Assembly (NCBI GenBank): GCA_021325365.1
Contig: JAJPHF010000105.1
Coordinates: 1 to 33,037 of the forward strand
Reading direction: 5' to 3'
Length of the DNA: 33,037 nt
From: Pseudomonadota bacterium
Lineage (GTDB): Bacteria; Chloroflexota; UBA6077; JAJPHF01
Of this stretch, positions 1 through 8,005 are shown piece after piece; position 1 is the stretch's first letter, and every line of letters starts with the position of its first letter. A model generated the notes under the pieces. The model had not been told where the DNA came from. It worked only from the letters and a program-made list of their open reading frames with translations, and did not search any database. The position numbers and the translations under genes are program-made.

Positions 1-41
1 CCCGCCTCCGTCGGCGAACCCCAGGGCCGGATCGGATATGA

Positions 42-911
42 GTGGGGGCCATGACCGAGGACGGGGGCGTGCCCGCAAGCGATAGCGCACCGACGGCTAG
101 CGCCGCGGGCGCCCAGAGCCCGTACTGGGTCGAGGCGCTGAGCCGCGGCCTGGACGTGCTGCGAGCCTTCGACGCGGACCACCCCTCGCTGTCGTTGGCC
201 GAGCTGGCGCAGCGGCTGGGCTGGAGCCGCACGACCCCCTATCGCTTCGTCTGGACGCTGGAGCACCTGGGCTACTTGCAGCGCGACCCCGAGTCGCGGC
301 GCTATCGGCTCGGGCCACGCGTGCTCGAGCTGGGCTTTGCCTACCTACATAGCCTGCCCCTAGTGGACCTGGCGCGGCCCTACCTTGCTCGCCTGCACCA
401 GGAGACCGGCGCCTCCGCCCACCTTGGCATCCCGGACGGGAAAGACGTGCTGTACGTCGCGCTGGTAGCGGCACGGCGCATCTCGGCGATCACGGTCCAC
501 GTCGGCATGCGGGTGCCCGCTCACGCTGGGTCCATCGGGAAGGTGCTGTTGGCGTTCAGTCCGCCGGAGGTGGTCGATGACCTGCTCGCCAGCGGGCCGC
601 TCCCAGCCTACACCGAGCGCACGGTGACGCAGCCGGCGCGGCTGCGGCAGTATCTCGCGCGCATCCGCGAGCAAGGCTATGTGTTCAACGATCAGGAGTT
701 CCAGCTAGGCGTGCGCTCGGTGGCGGCGCCCATCTTCGACGGCGACGGGGCCGTGGTCGCCGGCATCAACGCCGCCGCGCCGGTCCACGAGTTCCCCGAC
801 GACGTGGTCGAGACCGTCGTCATCCCGGCGGTGCGGCGGGCCGCGGCCCAGCTGTCCACCTGTCTCGGCTACCGAGACAGCCTCCGGGCCGCCGAGCTTT
901 CGAAGCGCTGA
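42..911 (+). CDS. IclR-family transcriptional regulator
   Basis: Cytoplasmic DNA-binding regulator of 289 aa, a normal length for the family. An N-terminal winged helix-turn-helix spans about residues 30-95 (SLAELAQRLGWSRTTPYRFV is the helix-turn-helix core), followed by the IclR effector-binding domain at about 105-275, with the typical HVGMRVPAHAGSIGKVLLA stretch. It most resembles the PcaR/PobR type that senses aromatic acids (family knowledge). Translation may start at GTG 42 or ATG 51; neither has a strong SD. The next gene begins 9 bases after its stop, so the regulator probably leads, and may control, the isochorismatase/Rieske/transport genes downstream. The effector is unknown. Family assignment is secure; the target is inferred from position. 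Confidence 0.9.
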   Translation: MGAMTEDGGVPASDSAPTASAAGAQSPYWVEALSRGLDVLRAFDADHPSLSLAELAQRLGWSRTTPYRFVWTLEHLGYLQRDPESRRYRLGPRVLELGFAYLHSLPLVDLARPYLARLHQETGASAHLGIPDGKDVLYVALVAARRISAITVHVGMRVPAHAGSIGKVLLAFSPPEVVDDLLASGPLPAYTERTVTQPARLRQYLARIREQGYVFNDQEFQLGVRSVAAPIFDGDGAVVAGINAAAPVHEFPDDVVETVVIPAVRRAAAQLSTCLGYRDSLRAAELSKR

Positions 912-920
912 GCGACGTGG

Positions 921-2180
921 ATGGGTGAGCGCCTGCGAATGGACCGGGCGGCGCTGCTCCTCATCGACTTGCAGCGCGATTTCCTGGCCCCCGCTGGTCC
1001 GCTTGCGCGGCTGGGCTGGTGCGGCATCCCCGCCGGCGACGTGCCGCCGCTCGTCGAGCGCTGCCAGGCGCTGATTGCGGCCTTTCGCGCCGCCCGCCGC
1101 CCCGTGGTGTTCGTCACCACCGCGTTCCGCCCCGACTACGCGGACTGCGCCTGGGCGACTCCCTGGCGCGAGCGGCTGCTGGCGGCTGGCGAGCGGTGTT
1201 TGGTGGAGGGCACGCCGGGCGCGGCGCTGCTCGACGGGCTCGCCACGCGCGCCGACGACTACGCGGTGGTCAAGCAGGGCCACGGCGCGTTCCTGCACAC
1301 GATCCTCGACCGTCTGCTCGCCAATCTCGGGGTCGAGCACTGCGTCGTCGCCGGCGGCGACGTGCCCGGCAGCATCAGCGACACCGTGCGCCTCGGCGCC
1401 GCGCTCGGCTACGAGCAGTTCGTCGTCGAAGACGCCGTCTACCCACTCGGCTCGCCCGACTTGCCCACGCTGCGCAACCGCGTCGAGTACGTGTCCACGC
1501 GCGACGTGCTCGCGCGCGCCGCGGCGCCCGCTCCGCCCGAGCCCGACCCGGCCCCGGCCCGCGGCGCCCTGCTCGTTGTGGACATCCAGAACGACTTCGT
1601 GCACCGCCACGGGGCGCAGCGGCGCTACGGCTACTCGCGGCTGACCGACGCGGACGCGGAGCGGGTGATCGCGAACAACCAGCGGCTGATTCCAGCGGTG
1701 CGCGCCCGCGGCTGGCCGGTCATCTTCGTGCGGGACGTGCAGACGCGCCACGGCCTCGATACCGCCTTGCCGCGCCCCATTCGCCGCGTCAACCCCATGC
1801 CGCCCGAGGCGCAGTTCATCAAGGAAGGCACGTGGGGTGCAGCCTTCGTCGACGCGCTCCAGCCGCAAGCGGGCGATGTCGAGATCGTCAAGCGCGGCAA
1901 CAGCGCGTTCGGCTTCACGCCGCTCCACCGCACGCTGCGGAATCTCGGCATCCGCCATTGCCTGGTGAGCGGGGGCGCCGTGCATGGCTGTCTCAGCGAC
2001 ACGGTGCGCGAGGGCGCCGGGCTGGGCTACGCCCTGACCATCGTCGCCGATGCCGCCTACCCGCCCGACTCGCCCTACCTCGACCTGCTGCGGCAGCGAG
2101 CCGCGATCCGCTCGACCGACGCGGTGCTGGCAGCCCTGGCGCGGCCAGCGCCGGCCCCCGCGAGCGCCCTGATCGTATAG
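921..2180 (+). CDS. Tandem two-domain isochorismatase-like hydrolase
   Basis: A 419-aa protein made of two isochorismatase/cysteine-hydrolase domains (about residues 8-200 and 214-405), joined by a Pro/Ala-rich linker near 202-213. Single-domain members are about 180-220 aa, so this is an internal duplication. The family triad is Asp-Lys-Cys. Domain 1 has Asp16 and Lys118, but Ser151 sits where the nucleophilic Cys should be (GGDVPGSISDTVR). Domain 2 keeps Asp221, Lys324 and Cys357 (GGAVHGCLSDTVR). Family enzymes hydrolyse amides such as nicotinamide, carbamoylsarcosine or maleamate, or vinyl ethers. I infer that domain 2 is a thiol hydrolase and domain 1 is changed or inactive. It lies 9 bases after the IclR gene. 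ATG 939 is an alternative start. Confidence 0.88.
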   Translation: MGERLRMDRAALLLIDLQRDFLAPAGPLARLGWCGIPAGDVPPLVERCQALIAAFRAARRPVVFVTTAFRPDYADCAWATPWRERLLAAGERCLVEGTPGAALLDGLATRADDYAVVKQGHGAFLHTILDRLLANLGVEHCVVAGGDVPGSISDTVRLGAALGYEQFVVEDAVYPLGSPDLPTLRNRVEYVSTRDVLARAAAPAPPEPDPAPARGALLVVDIQNDFVHRHGAQRRYGYSRLTDADAERVIANNQRLIPAVRARGWPVIFVRDVQTRHGLDTALPRPIRRVNPMPPEAQFIKEGTWGAAFVDALQPQAGDVEIVKRGNSAFGFTPLHRTLRNLGIRHCLVSGGAVHGCLSDTVREGAGLGYALTIVADAAYPPDSPYLDLLRQRAAIRSTDAVLAALARPAPAPASALIV

Positions 2181-2295
2181 GGGCATAACTGATCACGCCG
2201 GCGCCGCGCAGACGGCAGCCCCGGATGGAGCGACGACCGGCCGGGGACGCGCCTGAGGATGTCCGCTGGTAAGGCGTTCTCCGCTGCGTCACGTA

Positions 2296-2325
2296 TTGAC
2301 GACAGTGTTTCGCCTGTGGGACAAT
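2296..2325 (+). promoter_or_regulatory. Candidate sigma-70-type promoter for the isochorismatase/Rieske genes
   Basis: A -35 TTGACG (2296-2301), an 18-bp spacer and a -10 GACAAT (2320-2325, four of six consensus bases) lie in the 249-bp gap after the tandem hydrolase. Transcription would start near 2332, about 100 bases before ATG 2430. This is sequence match only. Confidence 0.45.
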
Positions 2326-2429
2326 GCGCCGTGCCGGCGCCGCCGCCCGCGTCGGGCGCGGCGGCCTTGGCCTGGCGGGCGGCGGCGGGCCATCGCGCGC
2401 CCCAGCTTGTTGGCCATGGAGCAGCAGCC

Positions 2430-3071
2430 ATGCAGCGATGGGCGGGCCTGGAGATCCTGGAGACGCTCGACGAGCTCGTGCGCCCGGAGCACACCGTCCT
2501 CTTGCTCTGGGACTTCGCCAGCGGCGTCGTGGGCAACTGCTTCAACAAGGACACGCTGATCCCCCGCACGGCCCAGCTGGTGGCGGCCGCTCGCGCGCAC
2601 GGCGTCCCGGTCCTCTGGGCGCGCCAGAACGACATGTACCTGATGGGCGACACGGGCGCGGCGATGATCCGCATGCGTATGAAGCAGTGGAAAGTCGCCG
2701 ACCTGGCCAACTTCCGGCCGGGCGGCGTCCGGGGCACCCCAGAATGGGAGTTCCTGCCGGAGCTCCGGCCGCAGGAGGGCGACGTCGAGTTCGAGAAGTT
2801 CCTGCCGAACGCTTTTCTCGGGACGAATTTCGAGTGGCGACTGCGGAAGCTCGGCGCCAAGACGATCATCCTGACGGGCATCAACGTGGCGACCGGTATC
2901 CCGGGTACGGCGCGCGAGGCGATCCACCGCGGCTACTACGCGGTGGTCGCCCGGGACTGCGTCGGCGGCCGCGAGCGTGACTACGCGCGGTCGCTGCCGC
3001 TGATGGAGACGCTGCTGGACGTGTTCGATTCGTCCGAGATCATCGCCGCCTGGGAGCGCCGCGGCGTGTAG
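2430..3071 (+). CDS. Isochorismatase-fold hydrolase lacking the Cys nucleophile (copy 1)
   Basis: A 213-aa cytoplasmic isochorismatase-like protein. I chose ATG 2430 over an upstream in-frame ATG at 2259: GGAG lies 8 bases before it, the upstream extension is low-complexity, and the length then matches the paralogue at 4369 (212 aa). Asp28 (LLLWDF) and Lys123 (EFEKFLPNAF) are in the expected places, but the nucleophile position is Gly156 (TGINVATGIPGTAREA) instead of Cys. True isochorismatases (EntB, PhzD) also have Gly here and cleave a vinyl ether without a thiol, so an amidase role is unlikely. More than half its residues match the 4369 gene by eye, and the two flank a Rieske oxygenase gene. 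The substrate is unknown. Confidence 0.87.
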   Translation: MQRWAGLEILETLDELVRPEHTVLLLWDFASGVVGNCFNKDTLIPRTAQLVAAARAHGVPVLWARQNDMYLMGDTGAAMIRMRMKQWKVADLANFRPGGVRGTPEWEFLPELRPQEGDVEFEKFLPNAFLGTNFEWRLRKLGAKTIILTGINVATGIPGTAREAIHRGYYAVVARDCVGGRERDYARSLPLMETLLDVFDSSEIIAAWERRGV

Positions 3072-3105
3072 AGCGGTGCGTCGCGCGAGACGAGGAGAGG
3101 GCCCG

Positions 3106-4308
3106 ATGACAACCGTGGCGGAAAACGAGGCGCTGACGCGAGTGGGCGCGGGCACGCCGATGGGCGAGGTATTGCGCCGCTACTGGTGGCCGGTGGGCAT
3201 CTCCGCGGATCTGAAGGAGAAGCCAACCCTCATTCGCCTGCTCGGCGAGGACCTGGTCCTCTACCGCGACCGCCAGCGCCGCGTGGGCGTGCTGGGCGCG
3301 CTGTGCTCGCACCGGCGGGCGAACCTCTGCCTCGGCAGCACCACCGAGCGCGGCTTGCGCTGTCGCTATCACGGCTGGGTGTACGACGCCACCGGCCGCG
3401 TGCTGGAGACTCCCGGCGAGCCGCCCGCGAGCGCCCTGGCGGACCGCGTCCAGCACCCGGCGTACCCCGCGGAGGAGCTAGGCGGGCTGGTCTTCGTCTA
3501 CCTGGGGCCGCGGCCGGCGCCGCTTCTGCCGCGCTTCGACTTCCTGGCCGGCGAGGGCGAGCATCGCGTGAAGATCACCGGCTTCGCCGACTGCAACTGG
3601 CTCCAAGCCGTTGAGAACGGCATGGACCCGCTGCACGTCAGCTACACCCACGGCCCCTCCTGGGAGGACCTGAACGCGACGCCCGAGATGGGCTTCGAGG
3701 AGACCGAGTGGGGGCTGGTCCACAAGGCCGCCCGCCCGACGCGCCGGCCAGGCATCTACAACTACCGTGAGCACCACCTGCTGCTGCCGAACATCAGCTC
3801 CGGCGGCAGCGCCCAGCGTATGCTCGACGGCCCCACCGGCACCCCGCCGACGTCCCACCGCTGGAGCGTGCCGATCGACGACACGCACACCATGATGGTC
3901 CGTGTGCTCTACAAGCCGGCCGACAACCACGGCACCTGGAACGCCGAGCCGCTGGTAGCCGGCTGGAAGCCGATCCGCATCGAGCCCTACCTGGAGTACA
4001 AGCTGTCCGACACGCCCACGCTGGGCTACGAGATCCCGCGGGTCATCGCCGCCGAGGACGCCGCCGTCATGGCGAGCATGCCGCCGATCGTGGACCGCGA
4101 GCACGAGAACCTGCTCACGGTCGGCGACGTGGGCATGCGCTGGATCCGCAACATGTACCTGCAGGCGATTGCCGACGTGCAGGCCGGGCGCGACCCCAAG
4201 GGCACGGTGCGCGATCCCGCCCGCAACACGCTCATCCCCGTGCCCTGCTACGAGCAGGAGCTGACCGCCGACGCGCTGCGGCAGCGGAACCTGGCGACCG
4301 TGTCCTAA
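3106..4308 (+). CDS. Rieske non-heme iron oxygenase, alpha subunit (phthalate 4,5-dioxygenase/vanillate demethylase-like)
   Basis: A 400-aa catalytic subunit that would hydroxylate or demethylate an aromatic or heterocyclic substrate using O2 and electrons from a separate reductase. The Rieske [2Fe-2S] ligands are Cys67, His69, Cys86 and His89 (CSH...CRYHGW). The mononuclear iron site is Asp174-x2-His177-x4-His182 (NGMDPLHVSYTHG). ATG 3106 is preferred over the first in-frame start at 3076 because GAGGAGAGG lies just upstream. It has no beta-subunit partner, as is usual for this homotrimeric subgroup, and no reductase or ferredoxin gene is nearby. It sits 34 bases after one isochorismatase paralogue and 60 bases before the other, which suggests that their reactions are consecutive. 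Family secure, substrate unknown. Confidence 0.92.
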   Translation: MTTVAENEALTRVGAGTPMGEVLRRYWWPVGISADLKEKPTLIRLLGEDLVLYRDRQRRVGVLGALCSHRRANLCLGSTTERGLRCRYHGWVYDATGRVLETPGEPPASALADRVQHPAYPAEELGGLVFVYLGPRPAPLLPRFDFLAGEGEHRVKITGFADCNWLQAVENGMDPLHVSYTHGPSWEDLNATPEMGFEETEWGLVHKAARPTRRPGIYNYREHHLLLPNISSGGSAQRMLDGPTGTPPTSHRWSVPIDDTHTMMVRVLYKPADNHGTWNAEPLVAGWKPIRIEPYLEYKLSDTPTLGYEIPRVIAAEDAAVMASMPPIVDREHENLLTVGDVGMRWIRNMYLQAIADVQAGRDPKGTVRDPARNTLIPVPCYEQELTADALRQRNLATVS

Positions 4309-4368
4309 GCTACCGGCCCAGGGATTCGGTCGGGGCAGCTCGCGTATTCTTGGCAAGGAGCACCCGCC

Positions 4369-5007
4369 ATGTGGCACTGGGCCGGCACGGAGATCTGCGA
4401 GACGCTGGAGGAGCTTGTCGCGCCCCAGCACACGGCCCTGTTGCTGTGGGACTGCACCGCCGGCGTCGTCGGCCACGCGTTCAACGCCGACACGCTGATC
4501 GCCAATACCGCGCGGCTGCTGGAGGCCGCCCGTGCCCACGGCATCCTGACGCTCTACTCGCGCCAGAACGACATGACCTGGGCGGACCTCGGTCCCGCCA
4601 TGGTCCGCTTGCGCATGCGCCAGTTCCACGTCACCGACCTGGCCAGCGACCCGCGGGCGAACCGCCGCGGTGCGCCGCCCTGGGAGCCGCCCGCCCTGCT
4701 CCAGCCCCGCGCCGGCGACGCCGTCTTCGAGAAGTTCTCGCCCAACGCCTTCCTTGGCACGAGCTTCGAGTGGCGCCTGCGGCGGCACGGCATCAAGACG
4801 ATACTGCTCACCGGCGTCTCGGTCGAGACGGGCATCGACGCAACCGTGCGCGAGGCGACGAATCGCGGCTATTATGCGGTCATCGTGCGCGACTGCGTGG
4901 GCACGCGCTCCGAAGCGCTCCAGCGGGCGGCGCTGGACGCGCTCGAAACGTTCGATACCTATGACTCGTCGGAGATCATCGCGGCGTGGGGCCAGGCGAC
5001 GGCATGA
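4369..5007 (+). CDS. Isochorismatase-fold hydrolase lacking the Cys nucleophile (copy 2)
   Basis: A 212-aa paralogue of the 2430 gene, starting with MWHWAGTEICETLEEL against MQRWAGLEILETLDEL. It has Asp28, Lys122 and, at the nucleophile site, Gly155 (TGVSVETGIDATVREA). An AAGGAG SD lies 9 bases before ATG 4369. The shared C-terminal motif (YDSSEIIAAW against FDSSEIIAAW) and the equal spacing of the triad positions indicate a tandem duplication around the Rieske gene. The two may form a heteromer or act on related intermediates; this is inference. The stop codon lies in a perfect 9-bp tandem duplication (ATGAGCTAG at 5004-5012 and 5013-5021). Confidence 0.87.
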   Translation: MWHWAGTEICETLEELVAPQHTALLLWDCTAGVVGHAFNADTLIANTARLLEAARAHGILTLYSRQNDMTWADLGPAMVRLRMRQFHVTDLASDPRANRRGAPPWEPPALLQPRAGDAVFEKFSPNAFLGTSFEWRLRRHGIKTILLTGVSVETGIDATVREATNRGYYAVIVRDCVGTRSEALQRAALDALETFDTYDSSEIIAAWGQATA

Positions 5008-5094
5008 GCTAGATGAGCTAGTGGGCGGCGCGACCGCGGCGTCCGTCCACCACCGTTGGATCGCTCAGTACCGAGCCCCGAGAGGAATCACGGC

Positions 5095-6201
5095 ATGCAG
5101 GGAACCGCTGCGCGGTGGTGGGCTAGCGTGTGCCTCGGGCTGATGCTGGCGGTCGGCTGCGGCCCGGCGGCTGTCCCGTCGGCGTCGTCCGCGTCGGGCG
5201 CCCCGGGCAGCGAAGGGCAGTCGGCCGCCGGGGCTGCCGACTCCTGGGACACGGTGGTGGAGAACGCCCGGCGCGAGGGTCAGGTATCGATCCTGAGCAA
5301 CCCCGGCCATCGCGCCTTCATGGAGCACGCGATCCCCGCCTTCCAGCAGCAGTACGGGATCACGGTGGACATCGCGTACACCAACGGCCGTGAGTCCGCC
5401 GAGCGGGTGCTGGCCGAGGTCGGCGCGGGGCAGGTGCGCACGGACGTCGCCGGGGGCGGCGACACCAACATGTACGAGCTGGCCCAGAACGAGGCGATCG
5501 CGGCGTACACGGTGCCGAACGCCGACGGCATTGCCGAGCCGGTCCGCGAGAAGATCGGCCCCGGGAACACCTATTACCCGACGATGCTCGTCACGTACGC
5601 GCTGCTGGCCAACACCCAGGCCATCCCGGCGGAGCGCCTGCCGCGGCGCTGGGCCGACCTGACCGACCCCTACTACAAGGGGAAGATCGTCATCCACAAC
5701 CCCGCGACCAACGGCGGCGGCAATACCTGGCTGGCGGGAGCGTACGACGACCCCACGCTCGGCCGGCCGTACCTGGAGAAGATCGCCCAGCAGGACTTGC
5801 TGGTGGCGCAGGATCCGGCGACGGTCGAGGCGACCGTGGCGCGCGGCGAGCGCGGCATCGGGCTGCCCGGCGTCGGGCGCGCGGTCGTGACCCAGGCGGG
5901 CGCCCCGATCAAGTGGATCATCCCCGACGAGGGCGTCGTCTACTCGGTCGACGTGGACGCCATCCCCAAGGGCGCTCCGCACCCCAACGCCGCCCGCGTC
6001 TGGGTCAACTTCATCCTCAGCCCTCAGGCCCAGGCGTGGTGGTACCCCAACGGGCGCTACACGCCCGTCCGCACCGACGTGCAGGTGGACGAGCCAGAGT
6101 ACCTGCTGTCCAACCTGAAGCTGCTCGGCACCCACGGCACGCGCGCGCCGCAAGACGTGCCCAAGTGGCTGGACCTGGGCAAGTCGATCTTCGGCCGGTG
6201 A
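5095..6201 (+). CDS. ABC transporter solute-binding lipoprotein (family 1, iron/AfuA-like)
   Basis: A 368-aa extracytoplasmic binding protein. ATG 5095 is chosen over the upstream in-frame 5056 because AGAGGA lies 8 bases before it and a lipoprotein signal peptide then begins at once (hydrophobic ASVCLGLMLAV, then Cys22 in LAVGC). A Ser/Ala/Gly-rich linker runs from about residues 25 to 48 and anchors the domain to the membrane. The mature part resembles the Fe3+/AfuA-type SBP family (VSILSNPGHRAFMEHAIPAF; NFILSPQAQAWW near the end). In catabolic clusters this family often carries organic ligands, so the ligand is not necessarily iron. The permease follows 4 bases after the stop. Confidence 0.9.
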   Translation: MQGTAARWWASVCLGLMLAVGCGPAAVPSASSASGAPGSEGQSAAGAADSWDTVVENARREGQVSILSNPGHRAFMEHAIPAFQQQYGITVDIAYTNGRESAERVLAEVGAGQVRTDVAGGGDTNMYELAQNEAIAAYTVPNADGIAEPVREKIGPGNTYYPTMLVTYALLANTQAIPAERLPRRWADLTDPYYKGKIVIHNPATNGGGNTWLAGAYDDPTLGRPYLEKIAQQDLLVAQDPATVEATVARGERGIGLPGVGRAVVTQAGAPIKWIIPDEGVVYSVDVDAIPKGAPHPNAARVWVNFILSPQAQAWWYPNGRYTPVRTDVQVDEPEYLLSNLKLLGTHGTRAPQDVPKWLDLGKSIFGR

Positions 6202-6205
6202 CACC

Positions 6206-7975
6206 GTGAGGCTCGGAGCGCTGCGCCAGCGCCCCACCGGCGGTACGCTCGCCTGCGGGGCGCTGCTGCTCGGCGTGGGCGCGCTGGTCCTGTACCCTAC
6301 TTACATGCTGCTGTACGGCAGCCTGTGGAGCGCCCGCCCCGGCTTTCCCGGCCACTTCACGCTCGCCCACTACGTCGCCACGGCCACCGACCCCCAGACC
6401 TACCAGGTGCTCCTGACCAGCCTGCTCGTCGTCGCGGCCGAAACCCTCCTCGCCACGGCCATTGCCGTCTACCTGGCGTGGCTCGTCACGCGGACGAACG
6501 TCCCCTACCGCCCTCTGATCGAGGTGGTCGCGCCGCTCGCCTTCTTCGTCCCCGGCCTGCTGACCGCGATCGGCTGGGCGATACTGGCGAACCCGCGCAA
6601 CGGCAGCCTCAACCAGCTCATCGCGGCCGTGCTGCGGCTGGAAGAGGGGCCGATCGACATCTACTCCTACGGTGGGATCGTCTTCGTCATGGCGCTGCAC
6701 TCGGCAGCGTTCGTCTACCTGCTGGTCGTGCCCGCCTTTCGCAACCTCGACGCCTCGCTGGAGGAGGGCGCGCACATGTCGGGCGCCGGCTCCTGGCAGG
6801 CGTTCTGGCGCATCACCCTGCCGCTGCTGCTGCCGGCACTGAGCGGCGCCATGCTGCTCGCCTTCATCGCCGGCCTGGAGGCGTTCGAGACGCCGGTGAT
6901 CCTCGGCACGCCCGCCCGGATCTTCCTGTTCACCAACGAGATCCACTACGCGATGACCGTCTCCGTGCCGCCAAACGTCGGCCGCGCCATGACGCTCGGC
7001 GTGTGGCTGGTCGTCCTCACGCTGCTGCTGGTGGCGCTGCAGTGGCGGCTGCTCGGCCGGCGCGCTTTCACGACCGTGACGGGCAAGGGCTACCGGCCAC
7101 AAGTGATGGACCTCGGCGCCTGGCGCTGGCCCGCGTTCGGCCTCTTCCTGGTTTATGCTCTCCTCGCCGTCGGCCTGCCCATCGGGCAGATCTTCGCCAC
7201 GAGCTTCTTCCGCGTCTTCGGCCTGTTCTCCTGGGACCTGTTCACGCTGGACAATTATCGGCAGGTGCTGACCGACCCGCTGCTCGGCCGCGCCGCGCGC
7301 AACACGCTGTTCGTGGCCGGCGCCGCGGCCACGCTGGTGGTCCTGCTCAGCGGGGGCGTGGCCTACGTGGTCGTGCGCACGCGCTTTGCCGGGCGGCGCG
7401 TGCTCGAGCTGTTGAGCTGGCTGCCCTGGACCCTGCCGGGCATCGTCCTCAGCCTGGCGATGCTCTGGGCCTATATCCGCGTGCCCGGCCTCTACGGCAC
7501 GGTCCTCATCCTGCTCGTAGCCTACGTGACGCACGGGCTGCCGATCGGCACGCGCATCCTGGCCGGCACCATGGCCCAGTACAGCGCCGACCTGGAGGAG
7601 AGCGCCCGCATGTCGGGCGCGTCATGGTGGACCACGTTCCGGCGAGTCGTGCTCACGCTCCTGCGCCCGAGCCTGGTCGCCGCCTGGCTGCTGCTGGCGT
7701 CGATCTTCGTCCGCACGTTGAGCCTCCCGGTCATGCTGACCGTCCCGGGGAACGAGGTGCTTTCCGTGCTGACGCTCAGCTACTGGGACCAGGGCCAGGG
7801 GGCAAAGGTCGCCGTCATCGCGATGCTCACGCTCGGGCTGCTGGTCCTCCTCACGCTGGCCGACGTCGCCGCGCGCCACCAGGCCGCCATTCGCGCGCGC
7901 TTCGCGCGACCCGCGGCCCCGCCGCGGAGCAGCGGCGCCCCGGCCCAGGCGCCCTCCCTGCAGAGCACGAGCTGA
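6206..7975 (+). CDS. Fused two-domain ABC transporter permease (FbpB/ThiP-like)
   Basis: A 589-aa inner-membrane permease with about twelve predicted hydrophobic segments and two BPD-type domains in one chain. Each half has an EAA loop that would contact an ATPase: EEGAHMSGAGSWQAFWRI near residues 186-203 and EESARMSGASWWTTFRRV near 464-481. The start is GTG 6206, four bases after the SBP stop, so the two are co-transcribed. Family members work with a cytoplasmic ATPase, but no ABC ATPase gene follows: the next gene is convergent and unrelated. The transporter must borrow an ATPase encoded elsewhere or be incomplete. Confidence 0.92.
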   Translation: MRLGALRQRPTGGTLACGALLLGVGALVLYPTYMLLYGSLWSARPGFPGHFTLAHYVATATDPQTYQVLLTSLLVVAAETLLATAIAVYLAWLVTRTNVPYRPLIEVVAPLAFFVPGLLTAIGWAILANPRNGSLNQLIAAVLRLEEGPIDIYSYGGIVFVMALHSAAFVYLLVVPAFRNLDASLEEGAHMSGAGSWQAFWRITLPLLLPALSGAMLLAFIAGLEAFETPVILGTPARIFLFTNEIHYAMTVSVPPNVGRAMTLGVWLVVLTLLLVALQWRLLGRRAFTTVTGKGYRPQVMDLGAWRWPAFGLFLVYALLAVGLPIGQIFATSFFRVFGLFSWDLFTLDNYRQVLTDPLLGRAARNTLFVAGAAATLVVLLSGGVAYVVVRTRFAGRRVLELLSWLPWTLPGIVLSLAMLWAYIRVPGLYGTVLILLVAYVTHGLPIGTRILAGTMAQYSADLEESARMSGASWWTTFRRVVLTLLRPSLVAAWLLLASIFVRTLSLPVMLTVPGNEVLSVLTLSYWDQGQGAKVAVIAMLTLGLLVLLTLADVAARHQAAIRARFARPAAPPRSSGAPAQAPSLQSTS

Positions 7976-8005
7976 GAACCGGCTGTCGCCCCGCTGCCCG
8001 CGTCG

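Noticed and set aside
2259..2429. 57-residue N-terminal extension of the first Gly-type isochorismatase
   Set aside because: It covers the predicted promoter, has low-complexity Ala/Pro content and is absent from the paralogue; ATG 2430 has a proper SD.
5004..5021. Perfect tandem 9-bp duplication ATGAGCTAG at the end of the second isochorismatase gene
   Set aside because: Probably a slippage duplication at the stop codon; it changes no product and shows no further structure.
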